16,769 bases of DNA from Chloroflexota bacterium. GTDB lineage: Bacteria > Chloroflexota > Anaerolineae > Aggregatilineales > UBA2796. The notes beneath the pieces are model-generated. The model saw only the letters and a list, made by a program, of their open reading frames with translations, was not told the origin of the DNA and did not search any database. The stretch is taken from NCBI GenBank assembly GCA_017743585.1, contig JAGHYP010000023.1, positions 1-16,769 on the forward strand, in the 5' to 3' direction. The position numbers were made by a program, and so were the translations under genes. Below are positions 6,957-13,348 of this stretch, piece by piece; the stretch's first letter is position 1; the number at the start of each line of letters is the position of its first letter.

Positions 6957-7667
6957 TCATTCCTCGCCGAGATACGCCTTGCGCACCACTTCGCTGTTTT
7001 GCAGCGCCTTGGCGGTATCCGCCATGACGATCTGGCCCGATTGTAAGACGTAACCGCGATCTGCCACTTGGAGCGCCATGCGCGCGTTCTGCTCGACGAG
7101 CAAGATCGTCGTGCCTTGCGCGTGCAACCGCTCGATGGCCTCAAAAACTTGATCCACCAGCACTGGGGCTAAGCCCATTGAAGGCTCATCGAGCAACAAG
7201 ATGCGCGGATTGAGCACCAAGCCGCGCGCCATGGCCAGCATCTGCTGCTCGCCGCCGCTGAGCGTGCCGCCCAGCTGATTGAGCCGCTCTTTGATGCGCG
7301 GAAAGAGCATGAAAGCGTATTCCATGCGCTCCGCCAGCTCGCGGCGCGGCACAGTGAAAGCACCCATCTCCAGATTCTCGCGCACGGTCAGCTCGGGGAA
7401 AATGCGGCGCCCTTCTGGCACATGCCCGATGCCCATGCGCGTGATTTTGTGCGGCGGCAAGTTGTTCAGCAGCGTGCCATCGAAAATAATTTTGCCCGAA
7501 CGCGGGCGCGCCAAGCCGCTGATCGAGCGCAGCGTGGTGCTTTTGCCCGCGCCATTCGCGCCGATCAGCGTCACCACCTCACCCTTGTTCACTTCGAGCG
7601 AGATGCCCTTCAAGGCGTGAATATGCCCGTAATAGGTGTGCACATTTTCAAGTTTCAAGAGCGTCAT
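6957..7667 (-). CDS. livF: Branched-chain amino acid ABC transporter ATPase (LivF)
   Basis: A 236-residue ABC ATPase, one of the two nucleotide-binding subunits of a HAAT-family uptake transporter. Seen: Walker A GANGAGKST (36-44), GHVPEGRRIFPELTVRENL (81-99, typical of LivF), signature LSGGEQQ (136-142), Walker B ILLLDEP (156-162) and LLVEQN (189-194), where the usual switch His is Gln, as is normal for LivF. The ATG at 7667 lies 13 bp after livG and has AAAGGCG upstream. It is the last gene of the operon and ends 4 bp from the stop of murJ on the opposite strand. The substrate could be branched-chain amino acids, urea or short amides; the ATPase does not decide this. Confidence 0.93.
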   Translation of the reverse strand: MTLLKLENVHTYYGHIHALKGISLEVNKGEVVTLIGANGAGKSTTLRSISGLARPRSGKIIFDGTLLNNLPPHKITRMGIGHVPEGRRIFPELTVRENLEMGAFTVPRRELAERMEYAFMLFPRIKERLNQLGGTLSGGEQQMLAMARGLVLNPRILLLDEPSMGLAPVLVDQVFEAIERLHAQGTTILLVEQNARMALQVADRGYVLQSGQIVMADTAKALQNSEVVRKAYLGEE

Positions 7668-7680
7668 CGCTTGGCGCCTT

Positions 7681-8460
7681 TCAAATGTAACTTGCCGCGC
7701 TGCCGCGCCCCAAGTATGCCTCGATCACGCGCGGATTGCGCCGCACCTCTTCAGGCGAGCCTTCGGCGATCTTCTGCCCGTAATCCAGCACAGTGACGCG
7801 CTCCGAGATGCCCATCACCACGCGCATATCATGCTCGATCAGCAGGACGGTGATGCCGAACTCATCGCGCACGGCGCGGAAGAGCTGCATTGCCGCCGCT
7901 GTCTCTTGCGGGTTCATGCCTGCAGTCGGCTCGTCGAGCAAGAGCAGCTTCGGCTCGCTCGCCAGCGCGCGCGCGAGCTCTAGACGGCGCTGATCGCCAT
8001 ACGGCAGGTTCTTCGCCACTTCGTTTGCCTTATCGCGCAAGCCGACGAAGTCCAATAGCTCTTCGACGCGCCGCTGCGCTTCGCGCTCTTGTCTGTTGAA
8101 AGCCGGCGGGCGCAAGATCGCTTGCACCCAGTCGACGTGCAAGCGCCGATGCATCCCGACCAGACAGTTTTCGATCACGGTCATCGCGCCGAAAAGCCGA
8201 ATATTCTGAAAAGTGCGCGCAATGCCTGCCTGATTGATCCTATTCGGCTTGAGTCCAGTGATATCCTTGCCGTCAAAAATGATCCTACCTTCGTCAGGCG
8301 TGTAGATGCCCGTCATCAAGTTGAAGAAGGTCGTCTTGCCCGCGCCGTTCGGTCCGATGATGGCATTGATGGTGTGGGGCTCGATGCAGTAGTCCACGTT
8401 TTGAACTGCAATCAAGCCCCCAAAGCGCTTCGTGACGCCTCTGGCTTCCAAGAGCGGCAT
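7681..8460 (-). CDS. livG: Branched-chain amino acid ABC transporter ATPase (LivG)
   Basis: A 259-residue ABC ATPase, partner of LivF. Seen: Walker A GPNGAGKTT (36-44), GIARTFQNIRLF (79-90, Q-loop region typical of LivG), variant signature LPYGDQRRLE (152-161) as usual for LivG, Walker B LLLLDEP (172-178) followed by TAGMNPQE, and switch His200 in IEHDM. The C-terminal IAEGSPEEVRRNPRVIEAYLG is the standard family ending. It lies 3 bp after livM and 13 bp before livF, so all are read from one message. Confidence 0.94.
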   Translation of the reverse strand: MPLLEARGVTKRFGGLIAVQNVDYCIEPHTINAIIGPNGAGKTTFFNLMTGIYTPDEGRIIFDGKDITGLKPNRINQAGIARTFQNIRLFGAMTVIENCLVGMHRRLHVDWVQAILRPPAFNRQEREAQRRVEELLDFVGLRDKANEVAKNLPYGDQRRLELARALASEPKLLLLDEPTAGMNPQETAAAMQLFRAVRDEFGITVLLIEHDMRVVMGISERVTVLDYGQKIAEGSPEEVRRNPRVIEAYLGRGSAASYI

Positions 8461-8463
8461 GAC

Positions 8464-10026
8464 TTAGGGCTTCTCCTTCGGCTCGTCAGGCAAGCCTTCC
8501 CCAGGAGTAGGCGGCTGATCAGCGGGCAAATCTTCAGCGATATCCGCCGCATTCGCCGCCTTGGCCTCTTTCGCCTCGCCTATCGCAGCCGGAGCGCTGA
8601 GCAGGTCTTCAGGTCTGATCTCAGCGACGTCGGCCGTAAGCTCTTTCTCAGAAATCCTCTCTGCGCGCTCCCCCTGCAGCTCCAGCTGACGGCGCTTGGC
8701 GGGCAGAAGCCCTGACGGGCGGAAGATCATCATAACGATCAGCAGCAAACCGAAGACAAGGCGCTCGTAGCGAGCAGGCTCGAGCTGCTGAGGCCAGTTG
8801 CGGATCGGAAAATCTATGATCGGCACGACCCAATCAATGTTCCTGAGCGCGTTGATCTGAAGTGAGAAATTCTTCAAGACCTGCAAGTTGAGCAAGGTCA
8901 CGATTGCCGCGCCGAAGATCGCGCCGCGAATGCTACCCATGCCGCCTACGATCACAACGGCGAGGATGAAAATGGACTGGATGAAGCTGAAGCTCTCAGG
9001 GCTGACGAACGTATTGCGCGCCGCGAAGATGACGCCCATTGCGCCTGCGAACGAGGCGCCGAGCGCAAAGGCGAGCAGTTTCATCTTCACTTTGGGCACG
9101 CCCATTGCCTGAGCTGCCACCTCATCTTCGCGAATCGCCGTCCAAGCGCGCCCGATCGGCGAGTTATCCAAGCGCGCCGCGATCAGCGCCGACAAAGCGC
9201 ACACAATTAGTACCAAGCCGTAGTAGAACAGCTGATAGGTGAAGGCGCGCACGTTGTTCACGGGCAAGCCAAGGCTGTTGGTCAGGCTTTCCACTGCTTG
9301 GAACATGAAGTCCGGCAGCGGTGGGCTGAGAATGCCCGGCAAGCCTTGCGCGCCATTGGTGATGTTGATCGGATTGCGCCGATTGGATGAGATATTGCTC
9401 AGGTTGCTGACCAAAATGCGGATGATCTCGCCGAAGCCGAGCGTCACGATTGCCAGATAGTCGCCGCGCAGCCGTAGCACTGGCAGGCCGAGCAAGATAC
9501 CCGTGATCGCTGCGGCGATCACGCCCAAGAACAGGAATAGCCAGAACAGCTCAGGCGCCGCTTGCGCGCCGCTGATGCGCACAATCGTATTGGCGTTCGA
9601 GGTGAAAATGCCCCATAAATACGCGCCAACGGCGAAGAACGCCACATAGCCTAGGTCCAGCAAGCCCGCGAAGCCGACCACCACGTTCAAGCCGATCGCC
9701 ATCGCGGCGAAGATCGCGATCTGTGTGATCAGCTCTAGGTAGAACGAGTCTTGCATCCCTAAGATCGGCATCAGCACTAGGCCGATGATCGCGATAAGCA
9801 CGGCACGCAGCGCGAAAGGAATCTTCAAGGCGAAGATGATGAACGGCGAGAAGACGAACAGCGGAAAGAGGATCGAGGAGTAAGTTGGAAACCACAGGTC
9901 GGCGCGATTGAGACTGCGCAGCAGACTAAAGACGATCAACACATATAGGATGGCAAAAATGGTCGGCAGCGCCTCGCGCCAATTCAGCCGTGACGCTCTC
10001 TCTTGCAAAAGCGATTGCGTTGCCAT
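8464..10026 (-). CDS. livM: Branched-chain amino acid ABC transporter permease LivM, with acidic tail
   Basis: A 520-residue membrane permease, longer than typical LivM proteins. The core shows NVVVGFAGLLDLGYVAFFAVGAY (about 114-136), LRLRGDYLAIVTLGFGEIIR (about 186-205, coupling region), GRAWTAIREDEVAAQAMG (about 291-308) and IFILAVVIVGGMGSIRGAIFGA (about 350-371). About 90 residues with three hydrophobic stretches precede the core. After the normal ending RPSGLLPAKR (to about 445) comes a hydrophilic tail of 75 residues rich in Ala, Glu, Asp and Pro, predicted disordered and on the cytoplasmic side. No motif is recognised in the tail. Start ATG at 10026, 3 bp after livH; stop 3 bp before livG. 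Confidence 0.92.
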   Translation of the reverse strand: MATQSLLQERASRLNWREALPTIFAILYVLIVFSLLRSLNRADLWFPTYSSILFPLFVFSPFIIFALKIPFALRAVLIAIIGLVLMPILGMQDSFYLELITQIAIFAAMAIGLNVVVGFAGLLDLGYVAFFAVGAYLWGIFTSNANTIVRISGAQAAPELFWLFLFLGVIAAAITGILLGLPVLRLRGDYLAIVTLGFGEIIRILVSNLSNISSNRRNPINITNGAQGLPGILSPPLPDFMFQAVESLTNSLGLPVNNVRAFTYQLFYYGLVLIVCALSALIAARLDNSPIGRAWTAIREDEVAAQAMGVPKVKMKLLAFALGASFAGAMGVIFAARNTFVSPESFSFIQSIFILAVVIVGGMGSIRGAIFGAAIVTLLNLQVLKNFSLQINALRNIDWVVPIIDFPIRNWPQQLEPARYERLVFGLLLIVMMIFRPSGLLPAKRRQLELQGERAERISEKELTADVAEIRPEDLLSAPAAIGEAKEAKAANAADIAEDLPADQPPTPGEGLPDEPKEKP

Positions 10027-10029
10027 TCT

Positions 10030-11220
10030 CTAAACCTTTTCATCCACTTTCTTGCCGAGCAGACCAGTGGGACGGAACAGCAGCACAAGGATCAGCACGG
10101 CGAAAGCGAAAATATCGCTATAGCCCAAGCCGAGCGCGGGGAAGTACGGCAAGAGTGCCGAGAAGAAGGCCTCCAACATGCCTAGGAGCAAACCGCCGAG
10201 CACTGCGCCTGTGATATTGCCAATGCCCCCCAACACAGCCGCCGTGAACGCTTTCAGGCCCGGGATGAAGCCGATGTACGGCGTCACATTCGTCGTCTTC
10301 AGGCCGTATAGCACGCCCGCCGCGCCCCCCAGAGCGCCGCCGACCATGAACGTGATCGTGATCATCAAGTTCACGTTGATGCCCATCAGGCTGGCCGTCG
10401 CTTGGTCTTGTGAGACGGCGCGGATAGCCTTGCCAATCTTGGTGGCATTCACGAAGTAATTCAAGCCGACCAGCATGATGATCGCGCTTATGATGATGAT
10501 CAGCGTGGTATTCGTGGTCGAGAGACCTTCCGCAATGTTGATGCGCGCGCCGAAGAACGGCACAAGGTCAGTTGGATAGGGCATGTTGAAAATATTGCGG
10601 TTGAGCGCTTGGAAGGCGCGCACGAAGTCGGTCAGGAAAAACGAGACGCCAATCGCTGAGATCAGCGGCACAAGGCGCGGCGCTCCGCGCAATGGCTTGT
10701 AGGCGACGCGCTCCACGACTACCGCGGCGGCGCCGCAAACGAGCATCGCCGCGCCGATCATCAGGATGATCACCACCAACGGCGGCAATTCGCTCAGCAG
10801 CTGGCCGTCGCGCAGGCGGATCATCACTTCGTAGCCCACCACAGCGCCCATCATGAAGATTTCGCTGTGCGCGAAGTTGATGAACTTCAACACGCCGTAG
10901 ACCATTGTGTAGCCGAGCGCGATCACTGCGTACACAAAGCCGATGGTGATGCCGTCCAAGAGCATGTTCGGCAGCTGGCGCACCACTTGCTCAAAGAGGT
11001 TGATGCGCGCAGGCACGCGCAGGATATCAATGCCGTGCCAATCGGTCTGCAGCACGAACCCGACCGCCAGCGCCAGCAGCGAGATGCTGCTGCCCGCGAT
11101 GACGGCGAATAGAAGAATTTGTCCGATGGGCTTGAGGAAGTATTGAAGAAACCACTCAGCAGCGCCGTTCAGCAAGCGGCTGCGCGATAATGCACTTGCT
11201 AAGTTTGGGACAGCGGTCAT
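10030..11220 (-). CDS. livH: Branched-chain amino acid ABC transporter permease LivH
   Basis: A 396-residue membrane permease. The family core begins near residue 80 with LLDGITIGFVYAVIALGYTM and VLKFINFAHSEIFMMGA, and continues with VERVAYKPLRGAPRLVPLISAIG and KIGKAIRAVSQDQATASLMGIN (the permease-ATPase coupling region), ending in FRPTGLLGKK. Roughly 75 N-terminal residues are extra relative to E. coli LivH and include one added hydrophobic segment (IGQILLFAVIAGSSISLLAL and on). I chose the ATG at 11220 because AAGGTGGAG (11230-11238) sits 9 bases upstream; the in-frame GTG at 11235 falls inside that site. A 12-bp hairpin precedes the gene. Confidence 0.92.
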   Translation of the reverse strand: MTAVPNLASALSRSRLLNGAAEWFLQYFLKPIGQILLFAVIAGSSISLLALAVGFVLQTDWHGIDILRVPARINLFEQVVRQLPNMLLDGITIGFVYAVIALGYTMVYGVLKFINFAHSEIFMMGAVVGYEVMIRLRDGQLLSELPPLVVIILMIGAAMLVCGAAAVVVERVAYKPLRGAPRLVPLISAIGVSFFLTDFVRAFQALNRNIFNMPYPTDLVPFFGARINIAEGLSTTNTTLIIIISAIIMLVGLNYFVNATKIGKAIRAVSQDQATASLMGINVNLMITITFMVGGALGGAAGVLYGLKTTNVTPYIGFIPGLKAFTAAVLGGIGNITGAVLGGLLLGMLEAFFSALLPYFPALGLGYSDIFAFAVLILVLLFRPTGLLGKKVDEKV

Positions 11221-11229
11221 ACGGGGGCG

Positions 11230-11238
11230 CTCCACCTT
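11230..11238 (-). promoter_or_regulatory. Shine-Dalgarno deciding the livH start
   Basis: AAGGTGGAG on the minus strand, 9 bases before the ATG at 11220. It includes the alternative upstream GTG (11233-11235), which argues against that start. Confidence 0.65.
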
Positions 11239-11248
11239 ATGCTACACA

Positions 11249-11280
11249 AACAAGGGAGGCGAAGATGAGCCTCCCTTGTT
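11249..11280 (-). terminator. Hairpin between livJ and livH (partial terminator or mRNA stabiliser)
   Basis: Perfect 12-bp stem: AACAAGGGAGGC (11249-11260) pairs with GCCTCCCTTGTT (11269-11280) around an 8-base loop. Read on the minus strand, the 3' arm runs on into TTGTTTGTGTAG, which has some T but no clean U-tract. It lies 34 bp after livJ and 28 bp before livH. Such hairpins in binding-protein operons stop part of the transcripts or protect the upstream message, keeping the binding protein more abundant than the membrane parts; that role is inferred here. Confidence 0.8.
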
Positions 11281-11314
11281 AGCTAGCCGCCTGTTAGGCG
11301 CGGCACTTGCGCAG

Positions 11315-12559
11315 TTACTTGTCCTTCTTCTCTTCGTCCATCTTCTCTTTGTCCATCATCTCCTTGGCGGTCAGCGGCGAAGGCGCCTGCACGCTGGTGA
11401 TCAGCGGGTTCTCGCCCCATTTCTCAGGATCGGCGCTGGCGACTTCCAAGATATAGTAGGTCGCAACTTTCGGGTCGCCATTGGCATCGAAGCTGATCTT
11501 GCCGATGACCGTCTCGAAGTCCTCAGTGGCGCGGACCGCTGCGGCGACCTGAGCGCGCGTGGGCATCTCACCCTTGTTCTCTTTGATCGCCTTGACGAGC
11601 GCGTTGATCACGATCTGCGTAGCAGCGTACGCCTCAGCTGCATATGCCTCAGGGCTGGCGCCGAACTGCTTTTTGTAGTCTTCCACGAACTGAGCCGCAG
11701 CTGGGTACAGCGACGCAGGACCGGCTGTGGTGGTGTAGATCATGCCGACGACCGCCTCGCCGCCGATCTTGACCAAGTCGGAGCTATCCATGCCGTCTGG
11801 GCCCATGAACTTCGACTTCACGCCCTTCTCGCGCGCTTGGCGGAAGAAGACAGCCGCTTGGTTGTAGATGCCGCCGAAGTAGACCAGATCGGGCTGTTGA
11901 GCGAGGATTGGCGTGATCACGGCGTCAAAGTTGGCGGTCTCAGTCGTGCCTTCGAAGCCCACCACTTCCACGCCTGCCTCTTCGAGCGCCTGCGCGAAGA
12001 AGGTCGCCACGCCCTCGCCATAGGCGGTCTTATCGTGCAGCACGAACGCAGTCTTGATCTTCAGCTCTTTAACGGCGTAGTCCGCGCCTGCCGCGCCCTG
12101 CGCGTCATCGCGCCCGCACACGCGGTTGACCGTCGGGTAGCCGCGATCCGTGATCCTCACATTCGTGTTGGCGGGCGAGATCATGACCAGGTTCTCGCGA
12201 TTGTAGATTTCTGAGGAGGGCAGCGCCACACCGCTGTTCAGATGACCGATCACAGCCAAGATGGCGGCGTCGTTCACGATGTTCTGAGCGTTCGCAACGC
12301 CGACGTCAGGCGTGGCTTGGTCATCGAACGGCACGAACTCCAGCTTGAAGCCGAGCTCTTCCACTTGCTTGCCCAGCTGCATGATCGCCAGCTCTGCGCC
12401 GTTGCGAATAGCTGTGCCGAGCAGCGACTGACCGCCCGAGAGCGGGCTTTGCGAAGCGATCTTGATCACCTTGTCTTGGGCGCTGACAGGTGCTGCAGCA
12501 AAGACCTGCCCAATCAACGCCAAGACAGCCACAACAGCAAACAGTTTGAACATCCTCAT
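11315..12559 (-). CDS. livJ: Branched-chain amino acid / amide ABC transporter substrate-binding protein (LivJ-type)
   Basis: A 414-residue extracellular binding protein of the type I periplasmic-binding fold (Leu/Ile/Val-binding family). Residues 1-27 form a signal peptide (basic MRMFK, hydrophobic core, PVSA before Gln28); there is no lipobox Cys. Seen: PLSGGQSLLGTAIRNGAELA (39-58), the domain-typical DDQATPDVGVANAQNIV (79-95), VIGHLNSGVALPSS (103-116), ISPANTN (127-133), FVLHDKTAYGEG (162-173) and PDLVYFGG (203-210). The C-terminus is a charged Lys/Glu/Asp run after about residue 397. The ATG at 12559 is chosen because AGAGG lies 8 bases upstream and the signal peptide begins there; the open frame extends 24 residues further up. 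It is first in the liv operon, with its own promoter. Confidence 0.92.
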   Translation of the reverse strand: MRMFKLFAVVAVLALIGQVFAAAPVSAQDKVIKIASQSPLSGGQSLLGTAIRNGAELAIMQLGKQVEELGFKLEFVPFDDQATPDVGVANAQNIVNDAAILAVIGHLNSGVALPSSEIYNRENLVMISPANTNVRITDRGYPTVNRVCGRDDAQGAAGADYAVKELKIKTAFVLHDKTAYGEGVATFFAQALEEAGVEVVGFEGTTETANFDAVITPILAQQPDLVYFGGIYNQAAVFFRQAREKGVKSKFMGPDGMDSSDLVKIGGEAVVGMIYTTTAGPASLYPAAAQFVEDYKKQFGASPEAYAAEAYAATQIVINALVKAIKENKGEMPTRAQVAAAVRATEDFETVIGKISFDANGDPKVATYYILEVASADPEKWGENPLITSVQAPSPLTAKEMMDKEKMDEEKKDK

Positions 12560-12567
12560 ATGTGTTT

Positions 12568-12572
12568 CCTCT
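12568..12572 (-). promoter_or_regulatory. Shine-Dalgarno deciding the livJ start
   Basis: AGAGG on the minus strand, 8 bases before the ATG at 12559. It favours this start over the ATG codons 24 and 20 codons upstream. Confidence 0.65.
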
Positions 12573-12649
12573 TGCACACGCTGCGAAATTATGGATTCAG
12601 GCGACGAATCGAGGCGCATTTGCTGCCTCAATGCCCGTCTGCCCTAAAA

Positions 12650-12677
12650 AATATACCGTCATGGTGAGTTATGTCAA
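12650..12677 (-). promoter_or_regulatory. Sigma70-type promoter of the liv operon
   Basis: On the minus strand a perfect TTGACA (12672-12677) and TATATT (12650-12655) are 16 bases apart, with a run of T after the -10. The start would be near 12643, giving a leader of about 84 nt before livJ. This lies in the 292-bp divergent gap 12560-12851, which otherwise holds only the plus-strand elements listed separately. Confidence 0.8.
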
Positions 12678-12750
12678 AAGCCTTTGGGCAAACAGCACAA
12701 GATCGGCTGCTGATGGGCGAAAATTGCTCGCTCAGGCGCTTGCACGGGCT

Positions 12751-12768
12751 CTTCTGGTATACTAGAAG
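12751..12768. promoter_or_regulatory. 18-bp imperfect palindrome with extended -10
   Basis: CTTCTGGTATACTAGAAG pairs at 8 of 9 positions across its centre. It contains the extended -10 TGGTATACT (12755-12763, plus strand). A transcript would start near 12770, 80 nt before the FtsL-like ATG and 13 nt before an in-frame GTG at 12783. The overlap of a palindrome and a promoter suggests an operator; the regulator is unknown. Confidence 0.45.
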
Positions 12769-12837
12769 GACAGTGTATCGGCGTGGCGCACCTGCCCAGA
12801 GACGCATTGAGCGCGCGCAGAGAAGAGATTGATCGGG

Positions 12838-12843
12838 TATACT
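12838..12843 (+). promoter_or_regulatory. -10 element close to the FtsL-like start (leaderless)
   Basis: TATACT ends 8 bases before the ATG at 12852, the same arrangement as in front of rfaE2. There is no Shine-Dalgarno between. No good -35 element is visible at 16-18 bases. Confidence 0.5.
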
Positions 12844-12851
12844 GCTGCGCC

Positions 12852-13337
12852 ATGACGGATAAACGCGAGCTTTCAACGCCAATTCGGCAAGCTGTGCCAC
12901 AGATGCCGTGGCGCTCGCCGGCGCAAACTGTGGCGATCATCGTCCTGATCGCCAGCGTGGCAATTTTCATCGGCGCGCTCTACCTTGCCCAAGCGACGGT
13001 CACTGCCACTACAGGCATCAACCTGCTGGAGCTGCAGCGCACGCGCGAGTTCTTACAGCGCGCCATCAGCGATATGCAGGCGCAGATCGCCCAGCAGCGC
13101 AACATCAACACTTTGCGCGGGCGCGCGCAACAGCTCGGCTTTGCGCCCGCCACTGCCAAAGACCTCGAATACATCGTGGTGGAGGGCTACTCGCCCGTGC
13201 GCGCTACGCCCACGCCTTTCCTGCTGCCCACGCCGACTTTGGTCTACGACGAGACTTTTGAAGGCTGGGTTCGTCAGCAGTGGGATATCTTGCTGCGCCA
13301 ATTTGAGCAGTGGATGAACAGCGGCGGCGCGCCGTAG
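12852..13337 (+). CDS. FtsL-like (septum formation initiator-like) membrane protein
   Basis: A 161-residue bitopic protein: cytoplasmic residues 1-24, one membrane helix at about 26-47, then a coiled-coil-prone segment (about 57-92, LLELQRTREFLQRAISDMQAQ and on), then RAQQLGFAPATAKDLEYIVVEGY (91-113), which resembles the FtsL/DivIC ending where the coiled coil meets the division complex. A Pro/Thr-rich linker (TPTPFLLPTPT, 119-129) and an amphipathic tail follow. FtsL and DivIC recruit and activate the septal synthase, and the gene lies directly before ftsI, as ftsL does in division clusters. Sequence identity to FtsL is always weak, so the name rests on topology and context. I chose the ATG at 12852; a GTG at 12783 would add 23 residues of non-hydrophobic sequence. 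Confidence 0.75.
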   Translation: MTDKRELSTPIRQAVPQMPWRSPAQTVAIIVLIASVAIFIGALYLAQATVTATTGINLLELQRTREFLQRAISDMQAQIAQQRNINTLRGRAQQLGFAPATAKDLEYIVVEGYSPVRATPTPFLLPTPTLVYDETFEGWVRQQWDILLRQFEQWMNSGGAP

Positions 13338-13340
13338 GAG
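13335..13340 (+). promoter_or_regulatory. Shine-Dalgarno deciding the ftsI start
   Basis: TAGGAG overlaps the stop codon of the FtsL-like gene and lies 8 bases before the ATG at 13349. It rules in favour of that ATG over the one at 13310, which would overlap the upstream gene, and couples the two genes. Confidence 0.75.
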
Positions 13341-13348
13341 CTTTGCAC

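Noticed and set aside
8089..8715. Plus-strand 208-codon open frame opposite livG and livM
   Set aside because: It crosses the livG/livM junction on the opposite strand and has no recognisable features.
11276..12214. Plus-strand 312-codon open frame antisense to livJ
   Set aside because: It is rich in Arg, His, Leu and Ala with no recognisable domain, and lies fully opposite livJ, whose motifs, signal peptide and ribosome-binding site are clear.
12628..12900. Minus-strand 90-codon open frame across the divergent intergenic region
   Set aside because: It covers the livJ promoter and the start of the FtsL-like gene, has no good start signal and resembles no family.
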